From: Fragum whitleyi
Taxonomy: Eukaryota; Mollusca; Bivalvia; Cardiida; Cardiidae
Assembly (NCBI GenBank): GCA_948146395.1
Contig: OX411544.1
Coordinates: 35,298,457-35,362,456 of the forward strand
Length of the DNA stretch: 64,000 nt
Direction of reading: 5' to 3'
Made by a program: the position numbers and the translations under genes. This document shows, in pieces, positions 44,761-58,500 of this stretch. Numbering within the stretch: the stretch's first letter is position 1; every line of letters starts with the position of its first letter. Below the pieces are notes generated by a model. It did no database searches and was not told where the DNA came from. It worked only from the letters and a program-made list of their open reading frames with translations.

Positions 44761-45744
44761 AATCAGCAAACTTTCAAAATCGGACCCACGAGGTTGAATG
44801 AGCTGGCGATCATCCTCGAAAAGATGGAGCGTTAAGACAAAAAACTCACAATTTGGGCAAATATTTTACCAACTTTTATTGTCCAAATTTGAGCCCTTTT
44901 GATTGGCGAACTATTGCACTATCCCAGCCTCTCAATGATGTCCGATTTACAGTGCTGACAGTACTTTGATATTTTTTTATTTACTATCTATTTATTTTTC
45001 AAATAATTTCAACTGTATGTCAATTTTTTTTGAATAGCTGGAAAATAACGTTATAAACAGAAGAAAATTTAGAGTTCTAAAATGTATTTGGTCTTCATAA
45101 ATTGGCCAAATGTTCACCTTTTATTGATCTACATCAAACGATTTGTCTAAATGTTTTAATCTGTGTCCATCAAGGTACATACGGATTTGCTAAAAAATTG
45201 GCTTCATTCCCTAAACGAAAATAGTATCGAGTGCGCAGCTAGTTTGTAAGCTTTCGTACAAAGAAGACGCCAATCTGTCTCATGGATTTTTTTTTTGTTT
45301 CGTCCAATTGATTCAAAGGAGATGAAGATAGTATTTCCTTAATTCATGGAGGTATGAATCTAAAAGCTTATGTAACTATGTATGATTCCGCTGCACGTAT
45401 ACATTAAAATGATTAGGCTTTTAGTTTCATGTCTCCATTAATTGAAAATAAACTCTTTTCACTTCTTAGTGTATACTTTGAAATCTCGAATATCTCGAAA
45501 CTTGCACAAAGTACGGTAACCAAACTTCGATCGTCATACCACAAGACTACTTACCAACGAGTACTTATGAAAAAAATCAAACAGCACGCATTATTTTTGA
45601 GGTCCGATGCGAGCTTTAATTTTGCATAATTTGCTCCTTCATTCGACAATAGATGAAAAGCCATCGATATGACTTCTTGTGCTATACCTTGCAATAAAAT
45701 CGCATCATTTAAATAATTATAATATGAAACAACGGCTTGTTTGT

Positions 45745-45960
45745 ATGTTAAATGAGGTTAAACGCCGCTTTCATTAATCTTTCAAATATATCGCGACGGC
45801 TGGATCACCTTACAATGGATTACTGATATTTCTCACACCAGTACAGCCATTACAACCTTTCCTAGCTTCCAGCTGCTTCTACGATAACGACCCGGGGCAT
45901 TGGTGGTAGACAAATACTAGTAGTCGGAAAGGATGAATGCCGCCGTCGGGGATTGTGGGA
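45745..45960 (-). mobile_element. SINE copy truncated in the tRNA head
   Basis: GTTAAACGCCGCTTTCATTA, CGCGACGGCTGGATCACC and GTCGGAAAGGATGAATGCCG CCGTCGGGGATT; it stops at the B-box. Confidence 0.8.
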
Positions 45961-46437
45961 AGGTATAAATAAATAAATAAATAAAAAAACCCGTTCATGT
46001 AACATAAGAAATATTATGCTTTTATTTTTGAGTTTTCGGCTATAGATACTGCAGGCTCTCATTGTACCTTTGAACTGACGTAACAGCTGCGTCAACGTAG
46101 GGACTCCTTAGGTTGTCACCTTTCGAATGCGTATAAATTTCAAAGACCTAGATACGCCTATGAACTGCGTGTGTGCAGAATACAAACATAACTTCGAGTT
46201 TGATTCCGGATTTCTATAGTGCCTTATCGTAAGCACGAAATCGGTAGGTTATCTTTAACCGTAGAAAAATTCAAGAAAATACAAAACATGATAGATGTGC
46301 ATACTATCTTTTGTCCCAAAACTCTTAAAAAGACACAAATGTTGACCCTCCATCCACGTATAAAAAATCCAATACACAATTTCGGTTGACAGTTTGCTCT
46401 CAAAGACCTTGTCTACTTGGAATGGCATGAAAATATT

Positions 46438-46535
46438 TGTTTGGGGTTTAACGCCATTTTCAACTCTAATATAGTTTTATCGCGGCGGCAAGTGCACCCA
46501 TTCAGTTTCCTGTCGTTCCTCACATCAATGGTGAA
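46438..46535 (-). mobile_element. SINE body fragment
   Basis: TTTGGGGTTTAACGCCATTT TCAAC and ATCGCGGCGGCAAGTGCACC resemble the SINE 3' body. Similar scraps occur at 17695-17735 and 20180-20235. Confidence 0.6.
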
Positions 46536-47274
46536 ATTTTAGATTAAGAATTCTATTATTCTTAAATTTATGCGATTTTCCTTTGGATATTTCACGAAAT
46601 TGCGTGCTTCTTTAATATCATAATTCATTATCAATATCTCCAATGGTGGGGGCAGATGACGAATGTCACAATTACTTCTGTCAAATGTCGAATGAAAGCT
46701 GATCGGGCTTGAACTGAGAAACGACCGCGTTTTACTTTATTTCAAAGAAACTGCAGTCATGGTAAAGAACTGTCAGTCCTACACAAGATGCCTTGGCCTG
46801 ACAACTTTAAATTATAAGCCGGCTCATAAAAATGATATTTCGTTTTGACCCTTCAAAAAATTTTGGTCTGATTCCATCTGATTATCCAGAGCTGCCACGC
46901 CGACTGTCTGACGCTATTAAAGAGTCCATTGCAGGGGCAGATCCAGAGGGGGTTCAAACGACCCTCCAGTGTCTAATAATTTTATTTTCACGCAGCCCTT
47001 TTGTTAACAAAGTTTTAGCAGACAGTATAGACTGAGATCAGCCTGCACAATTTATTTAAATTCAGCAGAATGAGGGTTAAACTTGTGTAAGACTGGGAAA
47101 ATGAACCTCCTATATGTATATTCAAACCTCCTTTATAGAAATCCTGGATCTGCCACTGCACACAATGGATGAACTGCCAAAATATACAGTAGGCCCCAGT
47201 AGTCTTTGTCCAGTGAAGCTACACATGGCCTTTGCCATAAAACCCAAACTTTACCTCCTATCTTTTTGCTGTTT

Positions 47275-47520
47275 AAAACAGGATCACCCAAGGATCATTC
47301 AAATAAAAATTGGTTGATATCCATAAATTAGGTTCTGAGAAAAGATTTTTTTAAGTTTCCTCTTTATCATTTACAGAAATGACCTCCATCCATAAAAGAC
47401 ATACTCCTTATCCAATCACAATAATTTTTAATAGTCTGGTAGAAGGTCACCCATGGATCATTCAAGGGAAATTCGGTTGATATTCATAGGTTCTGAGAAA
47501 AGACACTCTTTACTTTATAC
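47275..47520 (+). repeat. Type A element fragment
   Basis: GATCACCCAAGGATCATTC, GGTTGATATCCATAAATTAG and GAAATGACCTCCATCC match type A interior units; no ends seen. Confidence 0.65.
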
Positions 47521-47529
47521 ATGAATAGC

Positions 47530-47817
47530 AGGGATATTTCTGGAATATTTAAGGATGGGCCATTGAAATGGGCCAATGGCCCATCTCCCTTTCATTTACA
47601 TGTAAAATCTATGATTTTGATGGGCCATCTGCAAAATTGATGGGCCATTTGGAAAAACTGATGGGCCCAAGAATCCTTAATACCTCTCCTAGATTAAAAT
47701 AAGCTTCAGATTTGAATAGTTTATATATGGGGCCCATTCAAATATATCATCAGATTTAGCCTATCACAAATAGTTTGTCCACAAAATCAGTTCGGCCCAT
47801 CCCAGAATGATCCCTGA
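47530..47817. mobile_element. MITE with CAGGGAT..TTCTGG ends
   Basis: CAGGGATATTTCTGGAAT at the left, CCCAGAATGATCCCTG at the right; interior repeats GGGCCATT / AATGGCCC. A relative is at 19609-19796 (CCAGGGGATAATTCTGG ... AATAATCCCTGG). Confidence 0.65.
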
Positions 47818-47849
47818 AATTATAGGCATGAATATTCTGGATGTTATAG

Positions 47850-48213
47850 GTTGGGGTCAATTTTCACTTTAAAATCTCAAAAAATCAGCTCCTCCAAATC
47901 AGTTGGACTAATTTCGTTGAATCTTGGTATGCATATTCGATGGATGACTCATTACTTAAATTATTCCTGAAAAAGTGTTTAGAATGATCTTACCACTGCA
48001 ATCACCTTAAAGTTCATAATAAGATGGGTAAAGGGTATTTAGGTTATTGTAGATTGAGTGTTTTGGTGCAATGTGGGCCACCCCAAGTAAATCATTATAA
48101 AACAGTTCTTAAGAGGCTTCAAAGTGTTGGTTTCATCAAAGTAAGCTTTGTTTAATAAAAGTGTACATATTTTGAGTCTGTTGAGCGACAAAAGCCCTCT
48201 TGTGCCTCTTGTT
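47850..48213 (-). repeat. Type B element head fragment, inverted
   Basis: Ends GAGCGACAAAAGCCCTCTTG TGCCTCTTGTT, the reverse complement of the type B head at 4845; AGTGTTTTGGTGCAATGTGG is also shared. Confidence 0.65.
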
Positions 48214-48349
48214 TGATAAATATTTGTTTAAAGGGTGAAGGTCACTGTCTCAAGGTCATTTTGACATGGGTGTTGGTCTCAAATGAAAGCCTTTAATCTT
48301 ATAAGTGTTTCTGTAAAATATAAAGCCTCTAGGACAAATATTGATAGAA

Positions 48350-49212
48350 ACGAGAGGACCATGATTGTCCTAAATTGCCCACCTCAGTGATTCAACTCAT
48401 AACTTGTCAACCATGTTATAAATATCAGAGATTGTTTGATGTAAATTTAGGGTGGTTTTCACAAAAGCATTTTTTAATTATGTCCTATTTATTTTTTCTT
48501 TTAATTTTCGTTACTTTTCAACCTTGGTTGCCTTGGCAACTAGAGTTATTGATGGAATTTAATTCCTTTAACAAATTAAGTAGACCTACACTCTTGAAAC
48601 ATCCCTGCCAAGTTTCAGCTTTATTGGCCCAATGGTTTAGAAGGAGAAGAATTTTGTGTAAGATTTTCGGCAATATTCGTCCTTTCTGTTACCATGGAAA
48701 CCAGAATTTTTGATGGAATTAAATTCTTTAAACAACTTTAATAGAGCTTTACCCGAGGAACATCCCTGCCAAGTTTCAGCTTGATTGGTCCTCTGGTTTA
48801 GGAGGACAGGAATATTTTTCTAAGATATTCGGCAAAATTTCATCTTCTATTTCCATGGAAATCAGACTTTTTGATGAAATTAATCTTTCAATAACTTTGC
48901 TAGAGCTTCAATCAAAGAACAACCCTGTCAAGTTTCAGCTTGCTTGGGCAAGTGGTTAAGGAGGAGAAGAATTTTTCTAAGATTTTGGCAATTTTCTGCC
49001 TTTCTATTACCATGGTAACTGGAGTTTTTCATGGCATTAAATTCTTTTAGCAACTTTTGAAGAGCTTCACCCCAGGAACATCCCTGCCAAGTTTCGGATT
49101 GATTGGCCAAGTGATGGAGTAGGAGAAGATATCTTAAGAAATTGTTGACCGAGGGACGGACAGACAGACTGAAGGACAATGAGTGATCACAATAGCTCAC
49201 CTTGAGCACCTT
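48350..49212 (+). repeat. Type C dispersed element with tandem units, just downstream of TATDN3
   Basis: Head ACGAGAGGACCATGATTGTC CT, repeated units CTGCCAAGTTTCAGCTTGAT TGG ... GGAGGAGAAGAATTTT ... TTACCATGGTAACTGGAG, and end GGACGGACAGACAGACTGAA then AGCTCACCTTGAGC. It may lie in the TATDN3 3'-proximal region. Confidence 0.75.
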
Positions 49213-49418
49213 AACCTAATGCGGATGCTACCACTAACATCTGAGATTATGATAATAGCTCTTCTCAAACTTTCATCCCTGAGCTAATAATTGATGGAAT
49301 CAACTAGAATTAGATTATTTGCATATGTTCCTCATGTTCCAGTGTAAAATAACTTATCCTTCATTAGGTGAACAACAAAAAGTTTTAATACACATTTTAG
49401 TTTCATCACAATCTTTTA

Positions 49419-49562
49419 TCATCTATGAACAAATTTAGCAAGTTTTGGAAACAGTTTGACTGTATTGTCTATCATCAGTTTGCTGATATCTGATACATCT
49501 ACACCTTTCGTCTCTGCAATATATTTACACGATATCTGTATATTTCCTGGTACATTTCTAAC
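49419..49562 (-). CDS. TATDN3: TATDN3 exon 10: C-terminus and stop
   Basis: 47 codons plus [41 protein letters not shown] and [13 protein letters not shown] follows the TGA directly. Acceptor TATAATTTCAG. The ending T.KLFPKL is the usual family C-terminus. Confidence 0.93.
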   Translation of the reverse strand, partial: VRNVPGNIQISCKYIAETKGVDVSDISKLMIDNTVKLFPKLAKFVHR

Positions 49563-52500
49563 CTGAAATTATATGTGTAGAGGATATGTGTAATACATAC
49601 TTAGTTTTTTGTATGGAAAAAAATCTAATGATGTTCATGGAATTGATAATTGTTGAGGCTCTGCCGAGACAATTATCAATTCCCGCAACCGAGGTTGATA
49701 GTTTTTTCATACAATATACTAAGTATAAATTATATTTATCTTATAACATCTATTTGCCTTGTTTTCATATATGTTTCAAACAGAAATGCAAGTTTCTTAA
49801 AATAACTGCATCATGTCATTGTTCTAAAAATACCCATGTAATATCATAAATAAAAAATCATATGGGATGTTATTACACAGGTATTGGTATAGTTATAAGA
49901 CAAAATTGTTTATAGTAGTAAAAAGTTGATTTACCTTTCATTGAGAGATCAATAAAAGCTATATTTTCACAGATGTTTAAGCCACCAGAGAAAATATAAC
50001 TTTTGTTGTTGGTGAAATGAAGGATCTATCGATCTCGAGTAAAAAAAAAACTAAAATCAAGTGATTATTTCATTTCTTTGAAATGAAAAATAAGACAAAA
50101 TTCATAAGTTTTACTTAGGATAAATTCTCTCAAAGTAATTTAAACATGATTAGATTGCAATATCACATTGTCAATTTAAAATGACCCTAAATTTGATGAT
50201 TTTGTGGTGAAATTACAATATGATAATCCTTTGAGATATCTCCATAATCCAGCATCAAGCAATCAAGAAGTTCAAAACCCTGTGGTCAGCACAAAGTACC
50301 GTATTTCCTCTACCTATAGCACCCTGCCTAATAGTAGCACCCCTACATTTTTTCTAAGAAATCCCACTTAAAATGTCTAAACTTTAGGAACTTTTTGAGA
50401 CTTCTTTGCTAATTAATATAATATAAAGGGCCAAAAGACATCAATTTTAGTAATATTTCCAATTGGAAAATGCATATTAATAAAAGCTCCCTGACCAAGT
50501 TATGTTTAGCTTCAGGGAGCATTCATTATGAGAAATACGGAAGGTGTTGGTGCAGTAGATAGGGAGTTTTTTACAAAAAGCAAGGAATTCTTCAAACTTG
50601 ACAAACAGTATACATGTTCATGCACACACATCAGGAGTTAACCCTATCTATAAATGGGATCCCTCAAGAATACCTACTTTAAACCATTAAGATCTCTTTG
50701 GATAATCATGGACCTCTCCTTCCATTTACACTGGTATAGATTTTAAGAGAAAGAGCTAGGAAAAATTCGCCTTACAAATGTCAGGAACAAAGTGGTGTAA
50801 GAAGCTTTGCTTGAAAATATAGCAAATAATGCACGATTGATTGATTAGAGTTTAACACCGCTTTCATAATTATTTCAGTTATATCGCGGCTGGAGCACCT
50901 AACAATGTATTCCTGGTATTTCTCTCACCAGTACAACCATAACATTCTTTCCTAGCCTCCAGCTGCTATCTCATATAGGTCTACGATTATCAACCCATTG
51001 GTGAGAGACAAATAGTAGGAAAGAATGAGGGCTGCTGTCGGGGATCGAACCCGGGATTTCTAGATTGACAGTCCGAGCAACCACATCAATTAAGCTACCA
51101 CTTCTATTTAGAAACCAACTTAAAAAGTCCCTTCACTTTAATCAAATCTTTGTAAAAGTGGACACTCTTTTTTAGTTCTTATTGAATCTTATGATGTTGG
51201 AACCCATTAGAGTCGTCTGAGGATGATTCTTATACGTTCAAAAATCATAGGATTCAGTTAGAATTCTGCTACAATCTATAAATGCTATCAAAAAGACCAG
51301 TCTTAGTTATCATGAAATAATGTATTTTGCGTCCATTTCCATTAGCAACTGCTTTTTGGTGGTCCTCTGAGAGGTCGCTTAACACAAGTTTTACTGTATT
51401 GAATTCTTATTGTAAGAAAATCAAATAGAAGAAATTTGAAGGAGTCCATTGCTTTGAACTCATGGGTTCCCTTCTGATATTTTGTGATCACTGGAATCAA
51501 GTAGTGTCAAACACTTCACTTTACCTGCTGATGCCGGGATGTATATTGTTTAGAAGGCATCCTTTACACTCTGATCTTAGACTACACTTAACTAGCCTTG
51601 TGCTCAGGTAAGCAAATCACTTCGAACATTAAATTTACTATCCTGAACAGTGAGCTTGCGTGCTTTGGGCACTTTGCGCCATAATCAGCGTCATGAGGTG
51701 ACTAGCAAAGCCAACAAAAATGATGGATAACTTGACAGTTATCGATTCTACAAAGATAATTGAGATTTTCAGTTTGTTGGGACATTTTTATCATCTGAAG
51801 GGCGGGATCTTTAAGTATAAAATTTTTTTGCTTTATGGTATGAATCTAAGAATATTTTCTGATGGTATTGGAGGGATTTAGTTTTCAGTAGAGTCGATTG
51901 GCCATTTCTAGAAAATGCTTGCTATGCATTTAAGATGAACTGCTTGCTATAAAAACTGTTTGTGGCCAGTGCTTTCATATCCTGAATGCAGGGCTGCTTT
52001 CATTATAAATGAGGCTGTGCATGACATTTCCAACAATTTCAAATATGAGCAAAGTAAAGACTCTGGCCAGTCTGTGTCACACACAGGCTCAAATACTAAT
52101 GAAGATGGAATTTACACACACACACCTGTTTTTCTGGCCCTAAAGCAGGGGAGTCTGTCTCTAGTAGCAAGTTGTCTGTAGGAAGGGACTTCACTAATTT
52201 TTGCTTCTTGGTGGAAATAGAAAGGAAAATAAAAGATAGTTAAACATTCAAAAATTCCACTATTATGTAAACAATAAATGTTCGTGAAACACTTATGTTT
52301 CTCAAAAGCCATTGAAAGCTTGACCTTACTAATTGACCCTGACCTTGTCAAATGACCTTGACCTTGTTAGAAGCAGATATGTTCTAATGATTTCTATTAT
52401 CATGTCAAATATAAGCACCATTTCGTATATAGGCTTTAAGTTATTAGCAATAATATATTTTTTAACAAGCAATTTATCCCTTTCCAGCAAAATTTTCTGC

Positions 52501-55500
52501 CACATAAGATGGTTTCATTTGATATTGCACCCACTTTTATTAGTGTCTGTGAGATCTTTGAAATAGGATGGTGCAGTTTAAAATTGTGGATAAATGAAAG
52601 ATTAATACTGCCCAGCCAAAACAAGTTCTACCTGTTCACTTTGTACCATAGATGGTGGGATGAAAGATAAATATTCTTCCTGAGTTCCCTTCAGGGCTAC
52701 CTTTGGGTTACTATTATATCCCTGCGGTGATTTTGTGCCAAAGAAAAAAAATGTGGAAAAAGAAAAATTGCTTGTGGAAAGCAATTTCTTCTTTTCTCAC
52801 ATTTTTTTTCAAGCACAAAGGCAGTTTTAGCTATAAGAAACTGTACCTGTTCACTTCTTACAATAGATGGTGGAATTGAGAAGAAATATCCCTCTTGAAC
52901 TCCCTGTAGGGCTACCTTGGGATTACCATCAAATGCATGTAGTAAAACAGCTTGAGCACCTGTGAATATAATCATAGAATGACATACATGAATATCTGAA
53001 ATGTTTTGATTGATAACACATTACTTAATCATTATAACAAAATCAAAAGTACCAGTTGGTCAGATGCAAGGCAAAGAAGTAGTCAACAGGATTCTAGGTG
53101 AAACAATGTTCTCAAGTTTCATCATCTATTTTAAGCACAATCAAATTTAACCCTTTGCTGTTTAATACCTGCTTTTAACATGCCTGTGATTTTATGATTG
53201 AGAAAACATTGTGAAAAAAGAAGAAATTGCTTCTGACAAGCAATTTCTTCCTTTTCCACACTATTTTCTACCCTACTGAATGGTTATATTTCAAATTAAA
53301 TCCACTTTAAATTTTCGTCTGCAAAACCTTTGAATATGGATAGGTCCAAAGTTTTGTAAAACAGGAAAGTGTTAAACAAGAGCGCCACCTACTGGTGCCT
53401 ATGCTCAGCTGCTGATTTCTGGATGGTGAATGAAAATCTAAGACAATAAAAGGGCAAAATGCATCTTGAGTTATCCTGTTGAATGCTTAGATTGCTCTTT
53501 TGATGGTGAACAAAAGTGCCATGTTTCAAGTGAATGCCTTTAATAGAACCAGATATATGACAAATGACAATGACAACTATGACGCCAAGGCTAAAGTTAT
53601 ACCATGGGTTGCCTCCAAAAACAGCTGAGCTAATAAAAATGTATGATACCTTGTTCCTTTAAAAGTGTTACAGTAGGTCTGCCAGCAGATCGTGAGTGAA
53701 CATTTCTGCAAATATAGGTACACATGTGTTACATATAGTATAAATAGAGGATAATTGTTTCTTTAAGTGCAAGACTAATTTACAACAAAAGCTATATTTT
53801 GGTACATGGTAATTTTTGACGAAATTTGTTTTTATGCAGTTCCATGCAAACAAGAGTTGACCTTTGAAAATCATGGTAAAGTATAAAGAAATTACTTTTA
53901 ACTACACGTTCTTTTATTTTCCACATTGATATCCACCTCAGAAGCCAACAGTCTTTAAAATCTTTATGACTTAAAATTGTCATCATCATCTCACTTCTAT
54001 AACAACTTGCATGAAATTTTGTTATCTGGTATTATTGAATTCATTTCACAAGTAACTGTACAAAGATACGACCCTCAAACCAGGGTTTTGACTCCCAAAA
54101 AATCCAATTTTGACCCTCAAAAATTTCCTGCAAGGGGCCATTTTGACCCATTGAATTTTTAGTGGTGCAACCCAATTATATAAAAGATTATAAAGATCAA
54201 TTATTTTCTTCATAGAAATATTAGAATAAATCTATTTAACTGAAACAATATAAACAATAAAGTGTGTCTACACTTTACTGTATATGTTGTTTCAGTTATA
54301 TAGATTACTTCATAGACGACTTAAGTTTTCATATTTAGCTCTTTTTTTTTACCCCTTTAAAACCAGTTTTGACCCCTAGAATTTGTGGTTAAGGGATCAA
54401 TGACTCCCTTATTTAAAAAGCTAGCACAAGCCCATTAAAGCAGTTAATTCAGTTACTTTTTTGTTGTTAGATTCTTTAATTATTTTGTTTTTATATTATA
54501 AAGGAGTTACTCCAGGGGAGAAAGCTCTTATTTCTAGATGAAAGAAAAATACAAAATAATTCTGTTGTAAACCAACAACAGAGTTTTTAAGTTAACAATT
54601 CTAAAAGTGACAAATAAAATATTATTTTCTTAAGTATATTTTCAGTACTTACAAAGGTAAGTTGAAGCGTTTTGCCAACTCTATCTGTTTACACAAAACT
54701 TCCTTCTGTATCTCTTTATCTTCAGACGACTTTGTTATTCTTGGTTGAAAGTCTAATCCAACCTGTTTTAAAATCAACTTTTTATACTGCATAGAAAATT
54801 TTCATTGGTTTTTGCTGACCCGACAAACATTGATATCTATGGCCACTAAAGTATATCTTTTAATATTTCCTTATGTCACCTTGCTGGGAACATTTACAAA
54901 ATTTTGAACCTGTAATGGCAGCCGTGATTCTCTCGATTCCCTGATAACACGTCCCGAGGATACACATTATGTTACAGTTGAAAGCATGTCAGTTAATACC
55001 ATAAAGTATAAAATGATACAAATAAAATACAAATACCTTTCAATTTTACCAATCTGTCCATCTAAAGTGCCAACATTAGCAAAGGTTCAGCCAAGAACCA
55101 CTTTCACATCAAAACATCACGGAATGTAGTAAGTACATGTCTTTCTTTTCCTTTGGGGTGCATTAGGTGATATTGGTGGTTTCAAAGAATTTGGTTTAAA
55201 CTAGGTATGGTAACGAGTACCAATTTCACTATTCAAGTACTCAATGACCTTTCTAATTGAGTACTTGTATACTCAGAGAGAATTGCTGATTCATGGCTAA
55301 TGACTTCATACATACACATATGGATATACAGCATTGTACCATATCTTTATTGTGAATGACCATTTAGACGCTTACTTATTTGAACAAATTTATGCATGTG
55401 TTTTCATATGATAAAATAAAGAAGGGTATAGACAAGCAATTTCAAGTGAGTGATCAAATTACACTGAAATATAGGATATAATCTTTTTTTCGAACCTCTC

Positions 55501-58500
55501 TTTTTCTAGCGGATCTATATTGAGTATATAACATATTTTATACATTGATGAAATCTGTCATTAATTGGTATTCAAGAAATGTGGAGTTAGGGTCAAGTTA
55601 ACCAAAGTCTAACAAATCAAGGTGCAAAAATCTATGACAGTGAGAACTTCAATGGGAATCATTTTGTAATGAAATGAAATAAGCAAGATGAGCTGTTTCT
55701 TTACTCAATGAGCATAATTAAATGAACAACTAGATATTTCATAACCTTTCTTTGATAATACTTGTGAAGTGTTTTACAAATATTTCTATGACAGAACAGT
55801 CATGTTTTTCAAATTTCATGCAAGCTATTGAAAAGTGAAATGCTATAGGAAATTTGAATGCCTTTGTGAAGAATTTATTTACTTCATTCATCAGGATGGC
55901 AAAGTTTTTATGCTATCTACATGAAGTCAAAGAATAATTTGGTTTAAACGTAATCGTTTTACATCGATTGGGAAACAAGTTCTTACAACTTAGATATACA
56001 TGTATCTCTCTTGATTCTAAATCATCAAAAATTCACCAGAGCTTCCACTGAATATGTTGGAAAATGAAAGAACCAAGATTGATAGTCCCTCCTGGGAATT
56101 AAACTTGAGGATCTTTTGATCAAGAGGCTGACACTCTACCTCTCGACCATTGATACCACACTGAAATCCAAGGATGTGAAAAAGTATGTTGTATAAAAAC
56201 AAAGGATTACAAAAGAGGTCTAAATAAAAAAGGCATTCAGAACACCAATCGGCCAATCTCACGATCAACCTCGGATGTACATAGATGGACTTTTTTTAAA
56301 AATTACGAGAAAACCTTGGAAAAACTCGATGATGTCAGTTAAAATGGCGTTAGCCCCGAAACTTTGAGTGAAAACATTCAACATCACCAGCACTACTAAT
56401 TTAAGTCACTGATGTTAAATCATTGTATCCTTAAATAAATATTTTTAGATTCTTAATTAAGGGCTGAAAAATCTTACTATTTTAGAAAGACGAATCATTC
56501 TCAAAAATTAAGATTTTTCAGCCATTATTGACTGTAACAGAAAAATATCTAAAGATAGAGCCTGTTGTTTCTGCACTAGATTTTCTTACACTATTTCCAC
56601 CTAACTAAATGCAAGGTTTTGTTTCATACCCATCTTACATACATCCGTGGTCTGTTTCAGTTTATGGAAATGGCCAAGTGATGTTCTGAATGATGAAATG
56701 GGGTAACAGCTGTCTGGAACCAAAAGTTTGTAAAAGTTTGGGTTTATAGTCTACTTTTATTTGAGCCTGTGTGTGACATTTCCAACAATTTGAAATGTGC
56801 ATGAGGGGCAAACATTGAGCAGCCTAGACAGCCACATACTGTAAATAAAAGCTACCTGATGGTCTACAGATACTTTGAGACCTTATCTGTCTACAAAACC
56901 CCTAGTGGAGTCTCTGGTCAAACTGTGCAGATGCACTGGCTGGTCAGTCTTTGCTTTTAACATATTTGAAATTGTTGGAAATGTCACGCATAGGCTCATT
57001 ATATACATATTGACACAACTTTAAACTTTAACCCGTTCACTCATTGAAATGACCTCAATATCCTATGTTGTGGGTTCTCATTTGAATTGTCTGCCCACAA
57101 TACAGGGCTTGTGCAAGTAATTTTGATAAAAAACAAGAGTACTGCATACCAGTGCCTACACTTGGCAGTTGAGTGCTGGATAGTGGAAAAAAATCTGAGT
57201 CAAAAAAGGGGCATAATTTGCACACACAATATAGGTTGCTCTTTTGCATTTGAACATGTGTGCCAAGATTCAGGTGAATGCCTTCAGCAGAATCAGAGAT
57301 ATCACAAAATGTCAAAGTTTTCGCATGACAACAGCAACAACAACAACAAAGCTATGGCAATGCCTCAGGTTTCTCCTAAAACAGCTAAGCTAAAAATGTT
57401 TGAGTTGAAATTGGAACCCGCCTTTATGCAGCTTTGATTCACTTACCTCCCCTATAGCACCCAATCTCTCATGGTATTTTTCTATCCATGGTATGGCCTC
57501 TTCTAAATCCTGTTAAAAAAAAAATGAGCCTGTGTATGACATTACCAACAATCTGACATATGACATGTGTGTGAGGTGAGGTGCAAACATTGAGTGGTGT
57601 ATACAGCCACATTCTGTATATATAAAGTTAACTGATGGTCTACAGATACATTGAGACCTAATCTATCTACTCAACGCATAGTGAAGACTCTGGCCAGACT
57701 GTGCAGATGCCATTTTTTCTCTGACAAACAGAGCAACAGACAAGCAGATAAACAAACGAACAGACAGGAAAAAAAAATTGCCCCCATCAATCAATGGGGA
57801 GGGATAAAAAGCAATGAAAATTACAATCTAAAAAAGGAAATTAAGACATATCAACAATCCAGGACCAAAAGTTAGCATTGAATTACATCCACTTTTCAAT
57901 GTTATCTGCAATCCCTTTCAATTCGGACTAAATTGAAATTTCCAAGAATGGTCAAAAGATCAGCTTTCTCATACAAAATCTCATGACAAATTCTATACTA
58001 AACCAAGTGAATATATTAAAATCTAAGTTTCTAAAAGGTCATAAATGTCTAAATAGCATATTAATAGTTCAGTATGAAACAGTTGTAACTGCCTATAAAA
58101 ATATAGGCATTTACAACGGTTTCACACTGAGCCATCATTATTGTAGGCACTAAAGACCTTTCAGCACTTGAATATTGATTCTGTAAGCACTAATAACCTT
58201 TCAGCACTGGGACATCAATATTGTATACACATATGATCTTTAAGCACTGAGATGACAATATTGCAGGCACTAATGACCTTTCAGCACTGAGACAATATTG
58301 TAAACGCTTATGGCCTTTTAGCACTGGGACATCAATATTGTAGGCACTAATAACCATTCAGCATTGGGACATCAATATTGTAGGCACTAATGACCTTTCA
58401 ACACTGAGACGACACTATTGTAGGCACTAATGACCTTTCAGCACTGGAACATTGAAATTGTAGGTACTAATGACCTTCAGCACTGGGATGACAATATTGT

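Larger units (their letters stand above)
43143..46820. other. Intergenic with LINE and SINE remnants
   Basis: Apart from the endonuclease fragment (44091-44760) and the SINE (45745-45960), sequence is AT-rich and unrecognised. A TAAATAAATAAATAAA microsatellite lies at about 45967. Confidence 0.5.

Noticed and set aside
56093..56160. Minus-strand tRNA-like sequence with GGTCGAGAGGTAGAGTG
   Set aside because: Degenerate B-box and no closing acceptor stem.
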